Origin: Sodiomyces alkalinus F11
Lineage: Eukaryota; Ascomycota; Sordariomycetes; Glomerellales; Plectosphaerellaceae
Direction: 5' to 3'
Assembly (NCBI RefSeq): GCF_003711515.1
Contig: NW_021167081.1
Coordinates: forward strand, 1,700,740-1,764,739
Length of the DNA stretch: 64,000 nt
Made by a program: the position numbers and the translations under genes. The stretch's first letter is position 1, and the number at the start of each line of letters is the position of its first letter. Under the pieces are notes generated by a model. That model was not told where the DNA came from and did not search any database. It saw only the letters and a program-made list of their open reading frames with translations. Of the stretch, positions 1 to 10,464 are shown piece by piece.

Positions 1-517
1 GGACCGCGCCGCGGGATGTAAAAGCGGCTGACCGCCCGGGCGCCTTGTCCCTCTTTTCGCACGCTTGGTTTCAAGACATGCCGCGTCCGGCGTGGGCACA
101 AAGTCGCCTGTCAGTGGGGGGAACCTGAGGCCACGGTGAGAGCTATTGGCTAGCTACCTATGGGCAAGACATCCCGCGGCTCTCTGGCTTGAAACCCGTT
201 ATGAAGTACGTGCCCCAGCAAAAGGGGCGTAACGCGGCCAACATGATCGTGGGGGGGCGCGATGGGCTGATGGAAGGTTTAGGACTCTGAGGGTAGCTCA
301 TTTTTCTGGAATATTTAAAGTGGCCAAGGTCGTTCACCTTTTCACTTTCATTCCTTCCACTCACCGTCATCTTTTCCATCCAACTCTTCTTGCTCTCACA
401 CTCATCTTCACACCACATCCTCCCACAAGCTCTCCTCGTCTCAAGCTCGATTTCTTTCCATCTCACCGGGAAAAAAAGGGAAAGAAAAAAACACTTCAAA
501 ACAAACAATTCGAAACC
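1..517. promoter_or_regulatory. Upstream region and leader of the small Ser-rich protein gene
   Basis: No gene of its own is visible here. A TATA-like AT stretch (TATTTAAAG) lies at about 312-320. It is followed by a long CT-rich tract (about 345-470) and an A-rich run just before the ATG at 518. CT-rich leader followed by an A-rich segment is common in front of well-expressed genes of filamentous ascomycetes. The assignment as promoter plus 5' leader is inference from position and composition. Confidence 0.4.
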
Positions 518-775
518 ATGTCGTCCCCGACCGTCGAGACCGCCCCCCAGCTCGAGCAGCAAGTGGCCAGCTCCTTCGCTGTACCCAACCAGCCTTCCCA
601 CTTCCTGTCGCTGGCGCCCACTACTTCGTCCACCTATCCCCAGGCTTCTGACTTTACCGGCCGCATCGCTCGTCGCAGCTCCAGCGTCAGCAGCACCGCT
701 TCCAAGCCGGGGTTCCAGTTCCTGAAGCTGGGTCCCGTCCACTATGGCGTGCACCATGACGACGATGAGGAGTGA
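518..775 (+). CDS. Small Ser/Thr-rich protein of 85 residues, function unknown
   Basis: I chose the ATG at 518 rather than the in-frame ATG at 320, because the interval between them reads as a CT- and A-rich untranslated leader and 518 has a good context (AAACCATGTC). The protein has no signal peptide, membrane segment or recognisable domain. A Ser/Thr-rich middle contains a possible basophilic phosphorylation site (RRSSS), and the tail reads FLKLGPVHYGVHH followed by an acidic end, DDDEE. I do not recognise a named family; the compact C-terminal motif suggests a conserved fungal small protein, but that is an impression, not a search result. It is convergent with the PHAF1-family gene about 1.5 kb away. 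No intron is needed. Confidence 0.6.
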   Translation: MSSPTVETAPQLEQQVASSFAVPNQPSHFLSLAPTTSSTYPQASDFTGRIARRSSSVSSTASKPGFQFLKLGPVHYGVHHDDDEE

Positions 776-2251
776 TAAACACGAGAGGAACAACGCCACT
801 CATCAAAGGCGTGGCTTCACACTAAAAAAAAAAGTCAAGATAAAATCCACCCAAAGCCTCAGCAAGAGGCGAACTCTACCCTAATCACCCCACAACGTGT
901 ACGTCGCCACATGGCGACTAGAACAGCATCAGGCGACTTTTCCCCTTCTTTTCCTTTTTCCCCCAGCGTAACACTGAAAGCCCGAAAGGGAAGGGTGTTG
1001 GTATGTTATAAAGGTCATGAGGACAAGAAAAACCCACAGGGTGAAACAAGGACTTTACACATCGCTTAGTGTACGACAGTATGAGGGGAGGGGAATGCGA
1101 AAAGGGGGCGGGATGGAGGGGAGACTGCCAAGCTGGTACCTACCCTACACTACCTTACCTTACATAGCTATTGTTGCTAATGCTCTTGGGGGAAAGGGGA
1201 AAGAGAATAAACTCCACGCCGAGGGACCCGAGCATGGAAGCAAAGATGGAGCTAAGGAGGAGGAAGGGGGGGTAAACAAACACGTATTACACAACACCTG
1301 GTCAAGCCAGCTTAAGCTTAGCTGTCTTGTCTTTTGACGAATTGAATCGAATACCTACCTACCTGTACCTATTAATCAAAACAATCCGAAACCCGAAACC
1401 CGATTTGACTTGACTTACTACCTTTTTTTCTTCTGGTGGGCGAATAGCTGCTACCCAGGTGCATAATTATTACATACTACGTACCAGCTTCCTAGGTGCG
1501 GAGGTAGTACCTCGTACGTCAGGGTGTTGATGTCAAGCTTTAGACAATTTATGCTCAGGAGCACAATGCGGGATAATGAAGCTTGGGTTTGTCAGGCGGG
1601 CGTGGGGTGTGTGGGGGGGGAATTAGGGGGGCGGGGATTGAGGGGAACAGACTGTACGCACTGTACGTAATTATAAAGTAGACCACCTGAAAGCGAAAGT
1701 CGCGATTTTCATCGTATTATGTCATGCACATGTGTACGTCGTCAAACTGGACTTTACTTTGGGTGGTTATCACAATGTGAGAACAATACTTTGTGCAAGA
1801 GAGAAAATAATATAAATGACCGAAACGCGGCGACAGTTTTTCTGACGGCTCGTTTTAACGTTGACATTGCTAAGGTGTATATACAACCGTACGGAAGTAC
1901 CAAGTCGTATTTAAGATATAAAACCCCCTCCCCACGCAAGCAAAACAAAACAAAAAGTCCTCGATACCGAAACAAGTTAAGGCCAGATACCATTCTACAG
2001 CCTCGTCTGTTCTGCTTGAAGATAACAATGTGCCAAACAGAACTGAATCATGCATGCCGTCTGCAACCGTTGCCAGCTAATGTCTTGACTGAGTAAATCA
2101 TGTGCCTAACCTCCAACCCGGCCAGAGTTCCCCTAATGCCCTGAATGGAATCGCACGATAGTCGCTATTCCCCCTGTAATATCCGACGCCGTAAGAGAAA
2201 TCGCAAAACAGAGGGGAAAAAAAGGAATAAAATCCCCCCCATACGTCGCCC
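776..2251. other. Intergenic region between convergent genes
   Basis: This holds the 3' ends of the two flanking genes. It contains several CTACCTACCTTA-like runs (about 1137-1165 and 1352-1375) of the kind scattered through all intergenic gaps of this window. Small ORFs here (for example 1017-1337 and 1719-2096) lack coding character or recognisable motifs. I see no RNA gene or mobile element. Confidence 0.5.
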
Positions 2252-3985
2252 CTAATACACCGTAACAGTATTCACAAACCCATTCTTCAACACCTCAAAC
2301 ACCAAGCCGGGGAATCCATACAACGTCGTCGTCGACTCATCGCCACCATCCGGCCTCTGCGCACCGCCACCACCACCACCACCACCACCACAACCACCGC
2401 CCCCGACCTGGCCCCCGCTATCCTCCCACCCGCCCAGAAACTCGACGCTGCTGCCGGGGCTGTCGCCCCAGCCGCGGTTGAGCACCATGCCCCTCTGGCG
2501 CTGCCCCGGTGCCGTCGCCGCGTCGGGCATTACGCCTTTCCACTTGGCGTTGAGCCGGTCCTCGACATCGACGAACCTGGTCTCCGAGTCGACCACCGCG
2601 GCAGCCTCGCCCGACTCCGTGTGAGTGGTGTCCAGGTAGCTGATCTCCCACCGGCAGCGGCGGTGGCGGTTGAACTCGTACGAGCCGGGCACGTTGCCGT
2701 GGAGGACGAGCTTGGTGGCGACTAGACGGTCTGGCGATACCGACTTGATGCCGCCATTTGCGTTCGGCGTCGGCCCCGTCGGGTGGGCGGTGGAGCTGCC
2801 AGGAGGAGGAGGTTGCGAGGGGGTCGTAGGAGTGGACACCAAGACGTCGAAGCCGTGGTAGAAGTAGTTGTAGAAACATTCGCCGGCGACTGTGCTGCTT
2901 CCGACGTCGTCTTCGATGGCCTCCTCGTTGGAATCCTCCGAGGCGGTATGGGCCGAAGACTGGTCGGTGTCCGTCAGGTCGTCGGGCCGTGGCGGGTCGG
3001 TGCCGTTGGTCCGCGTCCGACTGTGGCTCGCGGTACGCAGCTTGTGGATTGTCATGCGCTGATCGTTTTTCCGGTAGATGGCGTTGGGCGGGCCGAGGTC
3101 GGCGACGAGCTCCTGAGGGGTGGTCTCCCCGAGCACGATCCAGGACGAAGCACTGGTCCACTTACGGAAAAGCTGCGTCTTGCCGCCGCCGTGGATCTTG
3201 ATCAGGGAGACCTCGTCGGGCACGGCATCTTTCCCGCGGGGCACGGCCGAGAGAGTCTTGACGCTCGGGAGGACCTCGCTCCATAGGGTCTCGCGCGCCT
3301 CGGCCCACGAGTCACCGCTAAAGACGGCCATGGACGTGGCCACCTGGGCTGTCGACGAGGACGAAGAGAGTAGAGATACGACGTCCTTGGAGGGCGAGTA
3401 GGCCGACTGTGCCAGGGCAAAGGTGAAAGCCACGCCCGGGTAAGACAACACGTAGTTCCCAACACCTTGGGACGAGCCCGCCGCCGGTGCTATGTATTCC
3501 CCCCCATAAGTCGGTCCTAGCAGCCGGTGGTAGATGTGGCGGAACGTCGGTCCCGCACCGGATTCGCCGGGGCTCGGAGGCGAGGACGGTTGTTGGGTGT
3601 TGGCAGGCTTGACGAGATGGCGGTCTTTGAAAGTGATGTGGTTCTTGGTGAAGTCGATGACCTCAATAAGACGCAGACGCTGTTCTGGGCCGTCGAAACG
3701 AAGCCGAAGGCCGTTGGTCGGGAGTATGACGGTCACGGGTGCTTCGACGGGACGTTGGCGGGAGTAGGCCAACTCGATCTTGGGGAATTGCTGGGGCTCG
3801 GCTTTTAGGCGCGTGAGGATGTCGTGGAGATCGGCTCCAAGAGCTACGTAGAACCAAAAAGAAAAGAGACCAGGTTAATATGCTAGGCTAGCTCACGAGA
3901 TGGAAACTTTGATGGAATAGCTGGTAAACTCACTGAGGAAGCCCAGAGCCCTGCCAGGGTGCAGCTGGGCTGTGAAGAGTGACAT
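2252..3985 (-). CDS. PHAF1/UPF0183 family protein, two exons
   Basis: Exon 1 runs 3985-3934 and encodes MSLFTAQLHPGRALGFL. Exon 2 runs 3843-2252. The 90-base intron (3933-3844) starts GTGAGT and ends CGTAG, and splicing gives 547 residues reading RALGFLTLGADLHDILTRLK across the junction, the expected start of the UPF0183 domain. Further family blocks are GLRLRFDGPEQRLRLIEV, FRHIYHRLLGPTYGGEY, NYVLSYPGVAFTFAL and, at the C-terminus, PGLVFEVLKNGFVNTVTV. The animal member PHAF1 (C16orf70) associates with the phagophore; a role in autophagy or membrane traffic here is inferred from family only. Low-complexity inserts (a Ser/Thr/Pro-rich segment and a Gly run coded at about 2363-2405) interrupt the conserved parts, as is usual in fungal copies. 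It is divergent from the kinesin gene. Confidence 0.85.
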
Positions 3986-5058
3986 GGTCGAGATTCGAGA
4001 GCTGTGACTGTGTACTGTGTGAAGCGGGGGACAAGGCCAGGCAGGCTAGGATCAAGGGGTTTATCTTCAGCGACGATCCCGTTACTTGCGTCCAGATCGC
4101 GAAAGCCGAGAAGAGAGGCGAGTCAGTCAAAGTGCAAACGTGCGGAAGCCGGTTGAACGCAGCGAAGCGGGATCCGGGGGTCCGGGTCCGGAGACTCGTT
4201 TTGGCAGGTTGAAGAGTTCGCTACATGGAAAGAGACGGATGGGGTGATCGGAAGTCGAGGACTTGGCTGTCGATGGAATAAGAAGATGAAGGAAGAAGAA
4301 AGGGTAAGTAGAGAAGGAAATTTTTTAAAGTTCGAGATCTCGGAAGCACCTGGCGAGTCACAAGGTGCTACCGATAAGGTACGAAGTACATATGAGTACG
4401 AATATGACCTCAGAGGCCGCGTCGTCACTAAGGTATCTACTCCGTACACTACTCCGTATAGGGAACGCCATGTGATTTCGACGTGCTTCTGACGCCTGGC
4501 GGTGGAGCGGGGTTGGAATACCTCGGTACTCTGGTCTGGACTGTAACGCTTGCTCTGGACCTTAGGTACCCCACCTTACTAAGAGAGTGTGCTCGGTGAG
4601 AGTGTCGGTCTAACTCGTTTAAGAATGCGGTGATAGTTGTCCAGGCAACCAACGCCCTCGTGTAATCAACAACACACTGCGTCCAAACAACATTGACCTT
4701 GCCCAGTTCTCCACTTCTCGCCTCACCGACGTGCAGGCATTACCTCGCCGTACTCCGAACTTCCGTAGGCATTTACTTTCCTTTCCGTTGCTTGCCCTCC
4801 TATCGAGTCCCCCGATCTTCAACCCCCCCCCGCGGGACAAGGAAACCCCCAATCGCCGTTACATTACTTCTCATCTCTCACTCATCCGATCAATACACGA
4901 CCTTAGTTCTATAGAGCTTGCAATTGCGTCCCGTTTCCTCTCTTACCCGCTCCCTCCCCTCCCCCTCCTTCCAACACAGCGCGTTTCGCTGTCCATCCTC
5001 ACCTCACGCCTCTTTCATCCCTTTTTTTTTTCTTTTTCTTTTTCTTTTCTCTCCACAT
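3986..5058. promoter_or_regulatory. Shared upstream region of PHAF1-family gene and kinesin-5
   Basis: About 1.07 kb separates the two divergent start codons. Two copies of TACTCCGTA lie at 4438-4446 and 4450-4458. A long pyrimidine-rich leader (about 4930-5055, including a T-rich tract just before the ATG) precedes the kinesin start. I see no convincing ORF with coding character and no clear TATA box. Confidence 0.4.
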
Positions 5059-7417
5059 ATGGCCACCAGAAGAGACCCGCCGACGCGGATAGCGTCGTCG
5101 GGCCTGCGCTCGACGACGGCAGGCAGCACGACCACAAGAACGCGACGCACCGCCCGCATGTCCTCCATCCGACCCCCCTTCTCCTCCTCCACCACGTCTT
5201 CGAGATTCAACCGAGACCGAGACCGAGACCGAGACCGCGACGGCGCCGCCTCCCCCGCCCCCTCCATGTCCTCCGTCGCCACCTCCGGGACGAAGCGTAA
5301 GGAGCGCGATTTCGAATCCGAAGGCGGCGGCGAGGCCACCAACATCAACGTCGTCGTGCGGTGCCGCGGCCGCAACGAGAGGGAGATCCGCGAGAACAGC
5401 GCCGTCGTCATCGCCGCCGACGGCGTCAAGGGGAAGCAGGTCGAGCTCTCGCTCGGCCCGAATTCCCTCAGCGACAAGACGTACAACTTTGATCGCGTCT
5501 TTTCCCCGGCGGCCGACCAGAGCATGGTGTTCGACGATGTGGTCAAACCCATCCTCGACGAGGTGGGTGCTCGCTTGCTCCTTGTTTTCTCTTCCATTTC
5601 TTTATATATACTACCACTTGGTCACTTTTTTTTTTTTTTTGTATCTCTGAAAAAGGAAAAAGTCGCCTGCTTACACCCCCCCTCCCCCATTTCCGTGATA
5701 TAGATGCTCGCCGGTTACAACTGCACCATCTTTGCTTACGGCCAAACGGGAACGGGCAAAACCTACACCATGTCCGGCGACATGACAGAAACCATGGGTC
5801 TCCTATCCGACGCCGCCGGTATCATCCCCCGCGTGCTGCACGCGCTGTTCAACAAGCTTGAGATTGACGACAGGGAAAACTGCGTAAAGTGCTCCTTCAT
5901 CGAGCTGTACAACGAAGAACTACGTGATTTGATTGCGCTGGAAGAAGGCACCAAGCTCAAAATCTACGACGACACGTCGAGAAGAGGCCACCTGACCACC
6001 ATGGTACAAGGCATGGAGGAGAAACACATCAAGAACGCCACCGAGGGTATCAGGGTCCTCCAGGACGGCAGCTTGAAGAGACAGGTGGCGGCCACCAAGT
6101 GCAACGATCTCAGTAGTCGGAGTCACACCATCTTCACCATCACCACCTTTGTCCGCAAGACGGCTGAGGACGGATCCGAGGACCTGGTGAGCGCCGGGAA
6201 GCTCAACCTTGTCGACTTGGCTGGTAGCGAGAACATCCAACGGTCCGGCGCCGAGAACAAGCGGGCCGCCGAGGCCGGCCTCATCAACAAGAGCCTGCTG
6301 ACCCTGGGCCGTGTCATCAACGCGCTCGTCGACAAGAGCCAACACATCCCCTACCGGGAGTCGAAGCTGACTCGGCTGCTACAAGACTCGCTCGGCGGCC
6401 GCACCAAGACGTGTATCATCGCCACCGTCTCGCCGGCGAAAAGCAACCTCGAAGAGACCATCTCGACGCTAGACTACGCCTTCCGGGCCAAGAATATCCG
6501 CAACAAGCCGCAGCTCAACGCTATGCACAAGAAGATGCTTCTGCGCGACTTTGCCATGGAGATCGAGAAGCTGAAGAGCGAACTGATTGCCACGCGCCAG
6601 CGGAACGGCGTCTACCTGTCCAACGAAGCGTACGAAGAGATGAGCGCCCAGAGCGAGTCGAGGCGGATCGTGCTCGAGGAGCAGACCGCCAAGCTGGAGA
6701 CTCTGGAGACGAACCTGAAGAACAAGGTGCAAGAACTGTTTGCCCTGACGTCCACGTTCATGGGATTAAAGAAAGACCACGAAAGCACCAAGGTGCAGCT
6801 TGACGAGGCCAAGAACGTGCTCGACCAGACGGAGGTCGTGCTAGAAGCCACCCGCCGGTCGCTGGCTGAGGAGACGCACCTGCGCAGGAGACACCAGGAA
6901 ACCGAAGAGAAACTGACGGCGGTCGGGGGTGAGCTCATCGCCACGCTCGAGAAGACGGTCCGCGACGTCGGCGGCCTGCGGGCTAAGAACAGGCGCAGGT
7001 CGGACCTGCAGGCCCTGAACCGGAGTACGTGGGGCACGGCGCAGGATACGGTGGCCGACATCACGACCTTGGTGGAGCGGCGGATCGAAGAGTTCCAGGA
7101 GGAGCAGAGGGGGAACATCTCGTGCATCTCGCAGCGCATGGAGGAGTTTGTGAGCGAGGAGTTGCAGAAGCTCGCGTCCACGCAGACGTTCCTCGACCAG
7201 AACCTCCAGCGATTCGAGGAATCGAAGCGGGAACTGTTGGACCAGAAGGAGAAGTCCAAGGACGAGATGGATGACGTTCTCGAAGAGATTAAGATCGTTC
7301 GGGATACGGTCAAGGAACAGGTCGGCGAGAGTCTGCAGGCCATCGCCGGCGCGGCGGACAAGATTGCCGCCGATGTGCTGAGCGAACTCGGTACTTTCCA
7401 CAACCAGGTATGTCTTT

Positions 7418-7453
<36 letters not shown>

Positions 7454-9006
7454 GCTTGATAGTGCGTGAGTTTCTTTTCTCTAACTTGGCGCGCGCGCGC
7501 GCGTGTGTGTAGTTGCATACCTCGTATAGCTCGCTGGGCAAGGAGTTCAAGGTCATCTTCGAGGACCTCGTCCATCACATTACGCTTCAGCGCGAGGAAT
7601 CGGATCGGCTACGACGTCAGCTCCAGGATGCGACGAAAGCGGTGGTGGCGCAGAACGCCGACATCTCGGCCAGTGTGCAAGAGGTGGTGGAGAAGGAGAG
7701 GAAACAGGCAGCAGAAGACAGAGAGAATTTGCTACGGCAGATGGCATCACTGATCAACGCTCAAGCGGAAACACAGGAGTCTCGACTGGCGGCCAAGGCG
7801 GCACAACTACAGAAAAGAGTGCTCGACTCCAACGTTTCGCTCGAGGGAGGCGTTGCGCGGTATGGAAGAGGCATGGACGAATGGGATGAGAAGGAAGGCC
7901 AGCTTCTCGAGACGGTGGCCCAGTCACGCGATGCGATGAAGGACAGGTTGCAGGACGACTGGCAGGCGGCCAACGAGCTGAGCACATCTATCCAGGGCAC
8001 GACGAGATCGGTCAACGCAGAAACGATGCGGGTGGTGGGCGAACAGCGAGAGAATCTCGACATACAGATGGAGGCGCTGGACGACTTTGTCACGAGGGCC
8101 CGTTCCGAGAACGCAACTCATCACGAGAGGCATGCGGCTGCGATGGGTAGCCTCTCGGGCACGGTCGAGCAGTCGTTCGACAACATCTCGTCCCACTTCA
8201 AGACGACGTTCGAACGGGTCAAGGGCCTCGGAACGGAAATGGAGGAGCAGACAGAAGAGGCCGACCGGAACCTCGAGCCGCTCGGGGAGCAAGTCTGCGA
8301 ACCCCTGTGCGACCTCCGCGAGGAGATCATGGCCACGACTTTCAAGGAGTACGAGCCGACAGGCGACACTCCTGTCAAGGTTCAGTATCAGTACCCGACC
8401 GACTTGCCCAGGACAGAGTCGCACGGGAGACTGCTCGCCGAGCTCAACGGCACCTCGTCATCCCGGCGAAAGCATGTAGAGGGACCCGCCGTGTTTGCCG
8501 ACGACTCCGACGGCTCCGACGGCTCCGACGGCTCCGGCGGCTCCGACCATCCCGACCTGTTCCGCTCCCCCCCCCTGCTTCCACCTCCATCTCCTCCTCT
8601 TGTGTCCACTGCAGCCGTTTCCCCTACCATCAAGACCCGCGCATCGGCGGGCGGGATCCTTTCGGACCAAAGACAGCCCACTACCAACCCTCCTCCGGTA
8701 CCGCCTTTCAGCATGAGCCTGCGCGAGGTGAACCCTAACCTGACGATGCCCCTCACAACGGGCTCCCTGCTGTTCGACAAGTCGGAGACCAAGACGGCAG
8801 CTGCTACTGTTATTGCTACCACCGGGGCGACGGACGAGAACACGGGCTCTCTGTCCCGTCGTCATCCGAGGCAGCAGTCGAAGATGCCCACGTATAAGGG
8901 GCAGAATAGCACGGTCCACGTCTCGCTTGATGGGAGGGAAAACATGCCGCCGACGGAGTTTACGCATAGTTTGGGACCGAGGAGGAAGAGCCCTAGACTG
9001 AATTAA
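5059..9006 (+). CDS. bimC: Kinesin-5 (BimC/Eg5 class) mitotic motor, three exons
   Basis: Exons are 5059-5562, 5704-7407 and 7513-9006. The introns are 141 and 105 bases (GTGGGT...ATAG and GTATGT...GTAG), both in phase 0, giving 1233 residues. The N-terminal motor domain spans about residues 95-432, with P-loop GQTGTGKT at 181-188, switch I SSRSH near 305-309 and switch II DLAGSE at 339-344. Long coiled-coil stretches follow. The BimC box lies at about 1018-1045 (GDTPVKVQYQYPTDLPRTE), with the Cdk-site threonine at about 1022. Family role: a plus-end-directed homotetramer that slides antiparallel spindle microtubules and keeps spindle poles apart. The N-terminus before the motor is Ser/Arg-rich with an (RD)n repeat coded at about 5211-5240. 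The tail is Ser/Pro-rich with a GSD repeat coded at about 8500-8545. The first Met is inferred; no upstream in-frame Met is better. Confidence 0.93.
7408..7512 (+). repeat. Microsatellites inside kinesin intron 2
   Basis: The intron holds (TC)15 at 7421-7450, then an alternating GC run (about 7489-7502) passing into a GT run that ends at the acceptor TAG at 7510-7512. The alternating purine-pyrimidine stretch abuts the splice acceptor. Replication slippage here should make intron length polymorphic. Confidence 0.85.
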
Positions 9007-10464
9007 GTGTATTTGTGGCCGGCGGACAGACTTGATGGACTCGAATTCAGTTGGTGTTGGTGTTATTCTTGCACTCGAGACCTGTGGAAACACGACACGG
9101 CATGGCCTTATGGGAGTCGGCACTTGGGAATAGGCCAATGGTGGTTTGGGACAGGCAAGGATTGGAGTCTTACTGCCTGTGGGCATTTCTCCTTTTAGCT
9201 GTTGCTTTCTTTCGTCCCTCTCACGCTGTTGTCCACATGTGTGAGACTTTTTAGTGGCTCCTGGAGCTTGGGACGCGGTTCTTTTTTCTCTGGTGGAAGC
9301 TATTTTGCAGTATCGGTTGGTAGATACCCTTCTCGTCAGACTTATCTTTTCTTTTTTCTTTTTTGCTTTTCTCTCTGGAGGAGACTTTTGGAGGGGTGGA
9401 ATAACAATATGAAAATATGCTTTGATTCCAGAGAGGGAGACGTGCTAATACTGTCACCTGTTTCGTTTGCATGTCGTATATGCGTTGAAGCGTCAAGATA
9501 ATGTCTCGAGGCCGGACACAATAAGGGGGAGGGGATCATATAAAAGCGGCAGATGGCCCACGCACTGGGCCCTACTTGGACGAATTGAGTACCAGGAGGA
9601 CATTGATTGAGTACCCAAGGTAGACGAGCTGGACTCTGAAATCGTAGCAGTCGATGGTTGTAAGGTGGGAACATTGCTTTGAAACTGGTCCTCCATCACC
9701 CCTTCCTCGGAGCTGACCTGACTGCCGTCTCCTACCCCAGAGTCCTCTCTTTTACCTTCCCCCGTTCTCCTCCTTCCCTGTCCTCCTAGTTATGTACCTT
9801 AGGTAGGCAGGTAGGAATAGTGGGTGTTCACATGTGACGTAAACTGAATATGCTAAACACTTTGAGTTTCCGAAGTGCCGCGTGTTTGTCGTCATTCCCC
9901 TCTTGTCGTCCCACCCAAGATACTCTCAAGCTCGCATATCTTAGGTAAGGATCCAAGTAGGTAGCCGGGCAGGTACGTAGGTAAGGTGGGCACTATCCTT
10001 TATATACCTCTGTAGTAAATTCTCTGTTACCTGAGAGAACTCGCTATACACTGCTGGGTTTTGTGGTGTAGTGGTGAGTCCTCTCATAAGGGTAGAAAAC
10101 GCCTTTGGCCGAGGGTTTTCGTAGGCTGCCCGTTCAGTCTTCAGCCCTGGCACTGGTTTTATCCAGTTTTAGGGCTGTGTCCAGCGAGAGACGCTGTCTA
10201 GTGAGAGACGCTCTCTACATTAACCGAGAGACACTGGTTGGTCGAGAGACTGTGAATTTGAGAAAACTGTCGAGTTTTCTGAATTCCCGCTGTCACGGGC
10301 AGCCGAGCTTTTTTGCCCTTTCTCATATTTCCTTTTATTATTACCAGTACCAGTACCATTATCATTATCATCATTGTTATTTTATGTTATTTCATTTTAT
10401 TTATTTTAATTTATTTATTTTATTTTATCAATGTCTGCCCGTAGATCAATCATCAACTAAAGCC
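9007..10464. other. Intergenic region between convergent kinesin and C2H2-type genes
   Basis: It holds the kinesin 3' end, TACCTTAGGTAGG-type motifs (about 9795-9815 and 9939-9950) and, on the right, a tRNA-promoter-like segment with an AT-rich tail listed separately. No ORF here has coding character. Confidence 0.5.
10051..10429 (+). mobile_element. Candidate tRNA-derived SINE-like element
   Basis: A good RNA polymerase III A-box match (TGGTGTAGTGGTGAG, 10064-10078) is followed about 50 bases later by a poor B-box-like stretch (TTTCGTAGGC, about 10117-10126). The body carries four copies of GAGAGAC (10186, 10203, 10226, 10244). The segment ends in an AT-rich, ATT/TTTA-repeated tail (about 10330-10429). 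Head with internal promoter, body and simple AT-rich tail is the layout of a SINE. No target duplication was found and only one copy lies in the window, so this is tentative; a decayed tRNA pseudogene is the main alternative. Confidence 0.25.

Noticed and set aside
6612..7556. 314-residue minus-strand ORF inside the kinesin gene
   Set aside because: It is antisense to the coiled-coil coding region and runs through an intron microsatellite; composition is Ser/Arg/Leu-rich as expected for a shadow.
10057..10130. tRNA gene
   Set aside because: The A-box is good, but the B-box is weak, the acceptor stem pairs only about 3 bases and the anticodon stem does not close. Kept only as a SINE-like candidate.
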